The notes below the pieces were generated by a model, which saw nothing but the letters and a program-made list of their open reading frames with translations, was not told where the DNA came from and made no database searches. Below are positions 23,199-34,640 of a stretch of DNA of 64,000 nt, piece after piece. Made by a program: the position numbers and the translations under genes. Source of the DNA: Loxodes magnus (taxonomy: Eukaryota; Ciliophora; Karyorelictea; Loxodida; Loxodidae). The stretch is from positions 310,001 to 374,000 of the forward strand of contig CAMPDV010000083.1 of NCBI GenBank assembly GCA_946699065.1, given 5' to 3'. Each line of letters opens with the position of its first letter. The stretch's first letter is position 1.

Positions 23199-24794
23199 AA
23201 TTTTGGTTTCTTACTTTATTATTGATTTATTGAAGTAGCATTTTAATGATATATGAAATTTTTATCGATAAATACATATCAAATCCTCTTATCATAATCA
23301 ATTTACTTTTCATTGTAATAAGTTAAAATTTAATGATTTAGATTTAATTTTTGAATACGTTTTGAAAAAATTTAGCTCAATTATTATATTTATGGAATTT
23401 AAAATTTAATTAAATAAAATATTTGTGTATTTCATCTTAAGTAGTGATGATCTGAGGTTGATTATGTTTATCGTTCACTTAAAAGATAAATTTAAAATAC
23501 CTAAACTGAGTAATTTATTCTTCTACTGATCAATTTCTTAGTTTATTCTTTTTTAATTTTTAGCTTTTAGTCTAATATAATTTCAAATTTCTAAAATTTA
23601 TAACTTGTTTTTTTTTAAGTTAGATTTTATTATGACTTTAATTCTCAAACTTATTATTTTAGCTCATTATACGATAAATTATCATCGCTAATATTAATTT
23701 CAGTCTTCTGCCTATTTTTGCTTATTTTGTTGATTACCCTAATTAAATTGAAATATTCTTTGTTTCATGAGACTTAAAAATGGCATTAAATTGATGAAGA
23801 ATCTATGCTCTAACTTGATTTCATTAAGCCTTAAAAAGTTTTACTTACTTTTAAAGATATTTACTCACTACATTATTTTAACTTCTAGCTCCAATATAAT
23901 AAAAAGTGAGTAGTTTTGATTAAGCTTAGATTTATAATAACTTTAATACTAATACTCATTAAGCTAAGATATTTTATTGTGGAAGCATTAAGCTTAAATA
24001 AGTTATTTTCTTATCAGTTACTAAAGAACCTTTAGCTTTATCTTATAAAGTGAGATAATCCTTCAATAAGTATTTTATTAAGTATAAATAGTTAAATAGG
24101 AGATGATTACAACTACTATACATTGGTAGATTATAATATAACTTAAGCATTTGATTATTGCCTACATTTAGCACTATTTATTCGCTAATTAATTATGATA
24201 ACTGTTTTCTAGATTTTATCCCATTTAGTCTAAAAATAGTTAGCAATACTTATTAAATAAACCTAAAGATACATTTTATGAGATATTGGCTAGTTTCTTA
24301 TAAAAGTCATGAAGCTTTTATGCTATTTGAGGTATATTATGAATTCTATTAACTCCTTACTAGTTACTAATATCTTTCTATATGCCAACTTAAGGCTAAA
24401 ACTCTATTCTTAGTTAAATAGCTCAATTTTTCTTTTATTAATCAATTAACAAATAAAAGTTTTATTTAATTGATACTTACTTGAGTTTTGGGATAATAGA
24501 ATAGATATTATGAGATTTACATATTTGCGAGCTTTAAATTACTAATTCTTCCTAAGCATTTTATGCAAATGATAATAAAAAAGTAAGAACATATAATAAT
24601 GATAAAAGGAGAAGTTTGGCTATTAACACTTGTTTATTTATAAAAGTTAACTATTTTATAGTAGAGGACTTATTACACAACTATCTATTATCTCTTTCCA
24701 ATGAACTTTTGCTTATGTATTAACTCTTCTTTAAACTATATAAGAGTTAAAGCTTAATATAAGTTTCAATATTATAAAAAGATTGCTTTTAATT
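23199..24794. other. AT-rich spacer between convergent genes, no gene seen
   Basis: Lies between the 3' ends of the 22.4 kb plus-strand gene and the 2-PGK-like minus-strand gene. No frame or feature was recognised. Confidence 0.45.
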
Positions 24795-26732
24795 TCAAGA
24801 ATCCTAATTATCAACTTATTGCTAAACACTTGAAGTAGTACTTTCAGAGTGTAACCCTATATCATTTTACCTTCCATGCCAATTTTAATTACCTGCGAAA
24901 TTTTGTTCGTTCTCAAATTCTTGTTAATTATTTATTTCATCTTCTTCACTTTCCATTTCATTTACATTTAAGTCACTATCTGATTTTGAATCAGCATTAT
25001 CTGGACCTGAACTTATATCTTCTTCTACTCTTAAACTGTCAATTTCTGACATAGAGCTAAATTTGCTTGATCTTCCAGCGGTTTTTATCATATGCTTTAT
25101 CAAAATTGAACCTGAAACTAGTGATTCTTCATGAGAAGGAGCACTTGGCATTGATTTTATTGAATGAGAGTTACCACTTTTAGGTGAATTTTAATGACTA
25201 TTTGATTTCTTATTCACATTAACTACTTCTTCTTATGCCTTTTCCGTTTAATAGAAAGATATATTATTTATTTGCACTTACTTCTTCCTTCCTTTCGTAT
25301 TATCTTTGCTTAGAAGTTACTAAATGTTCTTATTTTTATTTATAGTCAATTCTTCTGAGCGCTTTCTTTCTATTTCTTACTAGACGTTATTGGTTTTAAC
25401 CACTTGCAAGTTTTTATTGCTAGTATTGGTGCTTTCGAAATCATTTTATTCAAAAAATCTTTGGAACAGTTCGCTTTTATTAACCTTCATTTTGATAAGT
25501 TCTTTAACTTTAGATTGCTTCCACATGCTTTATGTTATATGCATAAACTCATTATAAACCATTATCGCTTATTTTCTGCTTTTATCATATGTTTATTCTC
25601 CCTAATAAATCTTTCTAAGTGTTCTTATAACAACTCCATGAATCAAACCAACAGCTCTGTCTACATTATTATTGTCAACCTTAGGAATAAGCATTTCGTC
25701 AGCATTTTTCTAGAATCTTTTATGAATAGTACGAATATTCTAGAAATATTGTATATATTTGTTATTTTTTGGATCCATAGTCATGAACTTGCTTCTTACA
25801 GCAAAATGTTCTCTATGTTTAGTCTCATTTTATATTAGAATCACAAAAGGTATAATATTTTTGAACTCTTTCATAAGCTTCTTCATTATGGAAACTGATA
25901 AATGCACACCTTCTATAACCATTGATTGCTATTACTTTTAAAAGGTATGAATAACAGCTCTGAGATTTGAAAATACAGTATCACATTAGTATCTTCACCC
26001 TTTTATAATCGCTTTTTTAGTCCCTTAATTCTCATTTTCAAGTAGCTGTCCTGCTTCGTATGTAGAGGCAAATAAAATAGGATTTGATTCTTTAGTTATG
26101 AAATTTCTCATAATGTGACGAATAGAATCAGTTGACAAATTTACAGATATGCCTAGTCTAGATGCTAGTAAAGCAGCTAAAGTACTCTTTCCTGTTCCAC
26201 TTGTACCTCCTAAAAGTATAATTATGTTAATTTCTTTCAAAAACAATTTTGAAGCTATCTCGAAATCATAGATATGAAGCTTATCTATAAAACCAAACTT
26301 TTATAGAGTTTGATCTATAATTTCAATAAATAGTTCTTTAGTAATGGTAAGAACTGAGTATTTCTTATACATTTCATAAGGATTTTCAAAGTTATGAGAT
26401 AAGCAGGTAGGAGAATTTTAATTGGATTGAGACTTATTTCAGAACGGAAGAATTGACTCCACTCTTTTAAATACTTATTCGGTTATATTAGCAGAGTCTT
26501 ATACTTTACAGCCAATAAAGCGGAAAATCTACTTCATAATTTGAAAGTTATATTTCCAACTTTCTTATATGATGCTACATGATGGAGTTCCTGGATATAA
26601 CTCTATGTCCTAGCATCTCTTACATTTCTTAGTTTCAATCTGCTGAAATTAGCTCCTAGTTACTATGCACAAATAATCAATATATGGAGATTCTTTACAA
26701 AAATTACAAAGTTCACATTTCGTTACTTCCAT
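24795..26732 (-). CDS. 2-phosphoglycerate kinase/LPA1-like P-loop protein
   Basis: ATG 26732, stop TGA 24797-24795; 645 aa. The central domain begins with a Walker A loop at about residue 174 (LLGGTSGTGKSTLAALLASR), followed by STDSIRHIMRNF, ILFASTYEAGQLL, GWRYQCDTVFSNLRAVI, MVIEGVHLS, FAVRSKFMTMDPKNNKYIQY and VDNNNVDRAVGLIH. This succession is that of the 2-phosphoglycerate-kinase-related proteins, including plant LPA1, which affects seed phytate; archaeal relatives make 2,3-bisphosphoglycerate. The N-terminus is Cys-rich (CELCNFC ... CKRC ... PSC), a possible zinc-binding extension. The last 200 residues are polar and finish in an acidic run (MESEEDEINN). TGA reads as Trp at LPFWNK and GWRY. 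The true substrate is unknown. It is divergent from the coiled-coil gene at 27694. Confidence 0.85.
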
Positions 26733-27693
26733 GTTTTGATGAAGTAAATTAAATAATTATATATGAGTAAACTATCCTCTTATTAAGTAGATACCACTAT
26801 ATCAAGTTATCACTGTATTTATGATATATTACTTATACGCTTACATCCTCATGCCTTCTATCTAAGGATAGTTTTACTTCCTTTCACATAATATTAATCA
26901 TCACTTCTTTCATCCTTCTACTAAATATTAAAGTATAATCTATTTTTCAAGCTAAACTAATCCTTCTTGAAGGATTAAAATTTATATACCAATACTTAGC
27001 TATTATATAGTCATAAATAGCCTGATAAACTCTAAGAAAGGGATAATGGTTTAATAATAGTAAAGGTATTAAGATAGATATTATAATACAATATACTTAA
27101 TAGTCTAATCTTATACTATCCCTTTAGTTTATATTATTTATATGCAGTTCTAGCTATATTAACTAAAATTAGCTTAATCATTATATTTTATTTAACATTT
27201 GGTGTATTTTATAGCCCTTTTAGATGTTTTGTTTAATTCGATTAGAATAGCTTTGCTTTCATGTTTTACTATTACTTAGACCTTTTTATCAAAAACGCAT
27301 GATAATAGCCTTATTTTTAGAAATAGATACTATTGATATACTTATGAGATTTTAAACCAGCGATTATGCTTTAAAGTCAAAAAGCTTCATTTTTCAGTAT
27401 CTTAAATATCAATTTATGGATAAACTGACTGTTTTAAGAAACAAGAGCAGGACTAAAGTGAATAGCTAATATATGGACAAAGTAATATGGTCTTTATAAC
27501 TCTAAGTGATACTCTCTACTCTATTAAATAGCAATTTAAGGACTGATTCTCTGTTGCCATTCTACTACTGTAAGTATTAAGATAGAGTAAGGAGTAAATA
27601 AAAGTAGTTAAATTTGAATGTTATAGTAGTATTTTTCTTAACTAGTCATAGAATATAAGAGTGATATTAAAATTTTATTTTATTAATAAAATA
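26733..27693. other. Divergent intergenic region
   Basis: About 960 bases between the starts of the 2-PGK-like gene (minus) and the large coiled-coil gene (plus). It presumably holds both promoters, but no motif was identified. Confidence 0.5.
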
Positions 27694-30600
27694 ATGGAAG
27701 GAGATGAACTTATTGAAGGTGTAGAATATGCTCCATCTGAAGGAGAAAATTATGAACATTTCTAGTAAGAAAAACCTTAATAGTAAGAAGATTTCGTTAC
27801 TAAGCTTTCGTAAAAAGTTAGGGAACAAGCATAAAGATTATAAAGTCTTGAGTAATATCGACTGATTTGTGAAGCTAGAATTTAAGAACTATGTCCTTAG
27901 CATCCTCTTCCTGTCTAGTAAAAGCATCTTGGTGTTTAGTTTGAAAGTTAAATAGAAGATGGATAAGTTGGAGAGTTATAGAAGATAATTGAAGATAGAG
28001 AAAAAGATTTATATGATGCATTAAAAAGGTGTGAGTAGCTGGAATCTGACCTAGAGATGGCAAGAAAAAGGTAAGGTCCGTCCTTTATGGCGGCTCCTAG
28101 TTTACCATCTTCGATTCCAATGGGAGAAAATTACTCTTTTCCAAGTCCCAATAACATTTAAGGAATAAGCTTTGAAGAACTGACAGAATATTACAGCACT
28201 ATCTATATAAAATTTTATGAAGCTGTTAAAGATAAAGCAAACTTAGAGTAATCACTAAGAGCTGAAACTCTTGCTAGTGAAGAGTAAAGAACATATATAG
28301 AAGTATTAAGATAAGCTGTAGAACAAAAACTAGAAGAAAGTGGTTTGCATTTGTTACTGTAGAAGTATTCTCAAGATGCAGTTGATATATTTGTTGAGGT
28401 AAATAATATGAAATAAGAATCAGATTTCTTAAGACAAGACTATCATAAAGCAAGAAAATAGATTCTAGATTTAGAACAATAAGTAGCTGCTTTAAAGGAA
28501 AATATCTAAAAGACCAAAATGACAAAATAGGAATTTCTTAGTGGAAGAGAAAAAGTAAATTAAGACTTAGACAGAGGTGTCCAAGCTCTTGCTTTGGCTA
28601 AGTAGCAAGTTTAAAAATTAGAAAGCGAAAAGTAAGCGCTCCTTGATTATACTGATGAATCAATTGAGAAAGAAAAATAATTATTAGGAGAAGTAAATGG
28701 TTTAAAAGAATAAAATAAAAGGCTTTTAAATGAACTTAATAAAGGATAAAAAGCAAGAGAAGGTAAAAATTAAAATTAACTACATAAAGATTAGGAAATT
28801 ATGTCCGAGTAAATTATCGAAGAATTCGAATAAGCTAAAAAGGAATATGAAGCCTAAATTGAAGAATTATAAATAAATGAGTAAAACTACTAGAATGAAA
28901 TTGAATAGTACAAGTAATAAGAAGAAGAGTTTTTGCAAATATTTGAGGAAAATAAAAAGCAGATAGAAGAAAAACAAATAGAGGTACAGAAAATTTCATA
29001 AGAGTTAGAAAAAATTAAAGAAGGAAATAAGAAATAGTAGAGCAGAGAGCCTGAAATAAAAACACTTACTTAAAAATTAGATCAGTTGCAAAAAGAAACA
29101 AAGGAAAAGTAATAATAACTAGAATTAGTATAAAATGGAATGCAACAGATTAAAAAGAATTATGATCAAAAGGTATAAGAATTAGAACGCTCATTAGATA
29201 TTGTCAAAGAAGCAAAATAGGTGTTAGAGTTATAAGTTAAGAATCTTCAATAAAACTCTCTAAATTAAAAAGAATCATTTTAAGAAACTTAACAGGAACT
29301 TGATTCTGTAAAGGATTAAATACTTTAGTTAAAGATAGAAAATGAATCTTTATCTAATGAGTTAAAAGGATATAGAAGCCAAAAAGACACCTCTTAATAG
29401 CAAATATTTGAGCTAAATAAAAAAGTTAAAGAACTGTAACTAAATATTTAGTATCAAACTGATGACTTTAATTAGTAAAAAGCCATATAAACATAATAAA
29501 TCTAAAGTATTAAAGAAGAGAAGGTCAAACTTGAAGAAATTAATAAGCAGTACAGAAATGAGAATATTTAAGAGAAGTCAAAATAACTAGATGAAGTTAG
29601 AAAACTCAATGGCATTATAAATTAGCAGCGGGTTGAAAACTAAGAAATGTCATAGAAGATGTTAGAGTTAACATCTAAAACGGTTTAAATTTAAGAGTAA
29701 CTAACTCAAAATATACAAGATAATGCTTAACTTAAATAGTAAATTCAAAAACTTAAAGACTAAAATCATTTACTAAGATAGGCAGATTTAGAATTTTAAG
29801 CGATAAAAATATAAATGGAAAGAATTCAAGAAGAAAGAGATTAACGTTTTACATAATTGTAGTAAATATAAAAAAGTCATAACAACTCTTAGCACCAGCT
29901 TATAGAAACCTCTTAGAAATAAGAATAAACTAAATCGTAGATTCTCTTGATAGAATCTGAATTAAATTAGACTAAAAATAAAGTTTAAAAAGCAGAATAA
30001 GAAAGGGATGATTATAAACGCAGAAGCGATTTGCTAGAAAGCCATTCAAAATAACTTGAGAAGAATACTTAGTAGCAAGAAAAATAACTAAGAGAACTAG
30101 TTTTAGAAAAAAATACTTATTAATCTTAGATAGAATAGGTTAGTCAAGATATAGAAAGTCTAGCCGAGGAAAGAAGCAAACTTTATGAAGAGTTGCAAAC
30201 TTTTAAGGTGTAAGAGTAAAAAAACATTACAAATCTTAACTACTATGTATAAGTAACTGATGAAGTTAAGAAAAATATTAATAACTGCATTGCAACTCTT
30301 TAGGTTTTTGCTTCTCACTTCTCTGCTATGTCTGGAATTAAGAATTATGCGCCATTTTTTTCAAGTGGCTTTAAAGAACTTTTTGTTAGATTAGGTGAAT
30401 TTTAGCTTTGCAGGGAAGCATTAGGATTAGAATAGGCTAGTTTCTAGATTACTGAATTTGTCAAAGCTGCAGTAGATGAAATCGATACATTTGCATAAAA
30501 ATTATCAGAGGCAAGATCTGAATTGAGTATAGCACAATAAAAAAGCCAACATCTAGAAGTGAAACTCGAATAATTAACATAGGGAGATACAGGACTAAGA

Positions 30601-31881
30601 GAAAGAGAAAGAGCATTAAAGCAGGAAATCGAATCTTTGAGAGAAGAAAAGAAATAGCTCTTTATGGAAAAAGATGTCCTTTACAAGCGAGAAGACAAAC
30701 TCTAACGAGAGCTTAATTATTTAAAATCTGAAATTAGAAATTTAAATAATGAAAACGAAAATTTGAGGAAAGTGAGCTCTTAAAATAATTTAGAGAAAGA
30801 TAATATTGTCTTTGACCTCAGAAATTAGATGGAAGGAAATGAAGCTGACTAAATCCAGTGTAGAATGCTTTCTGAGAAACTTTAAATTTTGAGCAAAGAA
30901 AAAAAATAACTTGAACTGTTTTTGCAGAGATTACATTAATCAATTCCAAGTTCAGAGCTTTAAAGAATCTTTGGAGAAATGCTTAAAACTAGAGAGAACT
31001 TGGAAAATGTAGAAAGAGAAAGATAAAAATTAGATAGTTAACTATTAGCAGCAGAGGGCGAGATGAGATTACTAGCAAGGTAGCCTAATAATGATGAAGT
31101 TGCTATTTAAGTAAGAAAATAAGTAGAATAACTAAGAGAGCATCTAATAAACTGTTAAACTTAAATTTAAACCTAACAAAAAAAGCAAAAAAATCAAGAA
31201 GAAGAACTTTAGAATGCTGAAATCTCTGAAAGACGTAGAGTAGATCTTTATATTGATAATGAAAGATAAGTTCATTAGTTATATGATGAACTTTAAGAGA
31301 AGATGAAAGAAAATGAGTAACTAAAATTCAATAAGCAAGATATCTAAAGTGCATATAATATGCTTCTAGAAGAAAATAGAATTAAAGAACGAGAAATTTA
31401 GGTTTTAAAAGGTGAACTTAACTCTTTTCAAGCTTTAAATAGATAAAACAAGTAGGAGAACCAAGCAGTTATGATGAGTGCTAAGCCTATGAAATAAGAA
31501 TCGCTTTAAAATAAATCAGGCAGAGAAATTACGCATGAAAAGAAAAATTAATTTTAGGTATATATTTAATTTAGATTCCTGAAGCAAGATATGAGTCTTA
31601 ATTTACAACAAATCAACCTTCAATTTTAGAATAGAGACTCGGTGGTAGTAAAGGATCAGAATTTTCTTTCTAAGCAAGCTTACAATAATCAAGATACAGA
31701 ACTAATTAGCAGAAGGATTTTCCAAGTGCAGAATACATAAATAGTACATAAACACTACAAGACAAACTTTTATAGGTAGATCTTTTATTCAGGCAAAAGT
31801 TAAATTAAACAGTTTCAAGCGAGAGCAAATGTAATAAGGAAATGTATTTTAAAAACTTTTATTTTAAATAATGTTTAGTGA
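27694..31881 (+). CDS. Large coiled-coil protein, probably cytoskeletal
   Basis: ATG 27694, stop TGA 31879-31881 preceded by TAG (Gln); 1,395 aa with no intron needed. The N-terminus is acidic and Gln-rich, then YRLICEARIQELCPQHPLPV at about residues 50-70. From about residue 150 to 1290 the chain is almost continuous E/K/Q/L helix with heptad spacing. It is broken near residues 865-935 by a globular insert (FASHFSAMSGIKNYAPFFSS, GFKELFVRLGEF, ...EALGLEQASFQITEF). Most Gln codons are TAA or TAG, which is why the standard code shows nothing here. The last 100 residues are non-coiled and basic. Long coiled coils of this build in ciliates are often basal-body, cortical or centrosomal proteins; that assignment is inference. 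I saw no motor, kinase or membrane signature. Confidence 0.85.
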
Positions 31882-32801
31882 AGTATTTACTTATAAGCAA
31901 GTCATATAAAATACAAGTATCTTACTTATGTTTTGCGAACTAACTTTGAAAAAGCATAAGTAGAATAATTTTCTATATTTTTCGTATTTTATTTAATATA
32001 CCTTTTTAAAATTTTATTACCTATTATAGAAATAGATCAGAATAAAAGAAAGAGTGAAGTTTGTAGGTGTCTTTTTGCTAGCGCTAGGAAAATTTAAATT
32101 TAAAAGCTAGAATAGTATAAATTATCTGTTTTACTTATTAGCAAAGTTATATAGGCTATGATTCAAAATTTTTCTAATATAAACCTTTATTATATTCTTA
32201 AGAAACTTCAAACTATCAATTGTTTATTTAAAGCACCTACTCATTATAAAAATATTCAGATAATCATTTTCTCTTTATAATGTTTAAGAAACTTCATTCA
32301 AGTTCTCTTTTCTTTTAATAAGAACTTAAGGTTTAACATAAAGGATATGGTATGTTAAATAGGTTATATTAATATGCTTAGGTATTCTATTATAGACTAC
32401 TTATACTTTATACTGCAAAAGCATTTCAGCAGCTTTATCTAGTCCTTTTATATTAATAATTAACTTGATAGCTTTAAATTAGTTATTTTATCTAAATCTT
32501 AAGATTATTAAGCTTTATCCCTTTCCTATAAACTTATAACCCTTAATTATGATATGCATATATGGATTTAAAGGTTTGAATTTAAAAGATTTTATTTTAG
32601 AATTAAGCTAAGGAAGTTAAATACTGATAAGAGGAAAGAGATTATCAAGGCTATATATGAATTTAATAAATTAGCAGGAAAAATATTACTAGGAAGTTTG
32701 GATTAGAAAGTGGATTACTTGTAGTTTATCTGCGTGTTTCTGTTATTTGTAGTAGAAATTTAGTATAAATTATACCCAAAAAGTTTTAAATTATTTATAA
32801 A
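31882..32801. other. AT-rich spacer, no gene seen
   Basis: Separates the coiled-coil gene from TyrRS; presumably holds the TyrRS promoter. No feature recognised. Confidence 0.45.
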
Positions 32802-33932
32802 ATGGAGAGTTGTAAAATCAACCCCCTAAACGGAGGATTATAGTTCTCAGATCAAATTGAAGAAAGATTACCAGAATGTACTCTATCCATCGAAGAGCGT
32901 TACTAACTTTGTCTTTCAGTTGCTGAGGAATGTGTTTAGCCAGAAGAGCTTCTTGAATTGCTTAAAAAGAAACCACATCCTGTCTGTTATGATGGATTTG
33001 AGCCATCAGGTAGAATGCATATTGCTTAAGGGTTACTTAAATCAGCTATTGTCAATAAATTAACTAAAGCTGGATGTCAATTTATCTTCTGGGTTGCAGA
33101 TTGGTTTGCTCTTATGAACAATAAAATGGGAGGAGATCTTAACAAAATTTAGATTGTAGGAAGATATCTAATTGAAATATGAAAAGCTGCTGGAATGGAT
33201 ATGAGAAGCGTTAAATTTATGTGGACAAGCTAGGAAATACTTAAACACCCTAATGAATACTGGAGCTTAGTTCTAGATATCGCTCGTAAGAACAATTTAT
33301 CAAGAATAACAAGATGCTCTTAGATTATGGGTAGATCTGAAACAGAAGAGCTCCAAGCTGCTTAGATAATGTACCCTTGCATGTAATGTGCTGATATTTT
33401 CTATCTTAAAGCAGATATTTGTTAACTTGGAATGGATCAAAGAAAAGTTAATATGCTTGCAAGAGAATATTGTGATGATATCAAGCGTAAGGAAAAACCG
33501 GTAATCTTAAGTCATCATATGCTTATGGGTCTAAAGGAAGGATAGGCAAAAATGAGTAAATCTGACCCTGATAGTGCGATTTTCATGGAAGATACTGAAG
33601 AAGACGTGAAAAGAAAGGTAAAGAAAGCATATTGTCCTCCTTAAGTTATACAGGACAATCCAATCTTGGATTATACTAAAAATTTGATATTCATGTGCCA
33701 AGATTCTTTCTTAATCGAGAGAACTCCAGAATTTGGAGGACCTAAATTATATACAAAATTCGAAGACTTAGAAGCGGATTTCTTAAATGGAGATTTACAC
33801 CCTGGCGACCTTAAAAGCTCAGTAACAAAAACTTTAAATGCAATGTTAGAACCAGTTCGTAGACATTTTAGAGAGGATCAAGACGCAAAAGAGTTACTAG
33901 AAAAAGTAAGAAGTTTCGCAACCACAAGGTGA
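32802..33932 (+). CDS. Tyrosyl-tRNA synthetase, cytosolic type
   Basis: Charges tRNA-Tyr with tyrosine. ATG 32802, stop TGA 33930-33932; 376 aa, the length of the eukaryotic/archaeal catalytic core plus anticodon-binding domain, without the EMAPII extension of animal enzymes. Class I signatures are clear: [13 protein letters not shown] near residue 65-77 (HIGH equivalent HIAQ) and KMSKS near residue 250. Between them are [30 protein letters not shown] and [21 protein letters not shown], all standard for TyrRS. The codon for Trp in IEIWKAAG is TGA and the gene also ends in TGA, the clearest single proof of the double meaning of UGA here. TAG and TAA read as Gln at conserved positions (HIAQG, MQCAD). 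No targeting peptide, so the protein is cytosolic. Confidence 0.97.
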
Positions 33933-34640
33933 AAAATTGTACAAATCCAAAAATATTTTATCATAATCTTAAGAATTAAGTCTTCAACTATATTCGAATC
34001 TTTATGCATTTATTTATTTACTTAGTAATCATTATACTACCAATACAATGAAATGCTAAATAAATAAAAATATGACTATTTTATCCCTACAAAGTGCTAG
34101 TTTTTATTTAATGAGCTCCTTAAGATTAAATAAATAGACTATTTAATCCTTACTAATTACTATATTCATTAATGATCATCTAATTGAGAACTTTATTACA
34201 AGCTCTTACTTTATTAAACAATTGGAATTCTAATTTAAAATTAAGCCAAAATACAAATTAATTTGCTCTTCTATTTCATTTTTTAGCAGGTTATAGTTTG
34301 ACTATTTTTTACTCAAAGAATAATAAAAATAAAATAGATAAGGATAGAAAATTTTTAATATGCTAGTTATATAATCCATCTATTATTAGTACCTAGTAAT
34401 ATATTTTAAAAGGAAAGAACAAAATAATAATTAAGGAATTATTTAGCATCCATAAATAACTTTCAGTTTCATTCGATAAAAATAGGAATTCTTAGATAAC
34501 ATATTATTGTATTTAGCCTAAGCTAGAAAATAGTTTGCGATATCTAAGATAAGTTTTGATTAGTTGTTATTTGATTCTATATGTAAGTAGTATAATTAAA
34601 TCTTTATACTTAGATAGTAAGCAACTTTATTGCTTCGTTC
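33933..34640. other. AT-rich spacer between convergent genes
   Basis: Lies between the TyrRS 3' end and the 3' end of the minus-strand gene at 34641. No feature recognised. Confidence 0.45.

Noticed and set aside
25404..25838. 144-aa standard-code frame on the plus strand
   Set aside because: Antisense shadow of the 2-PGK-like gene.
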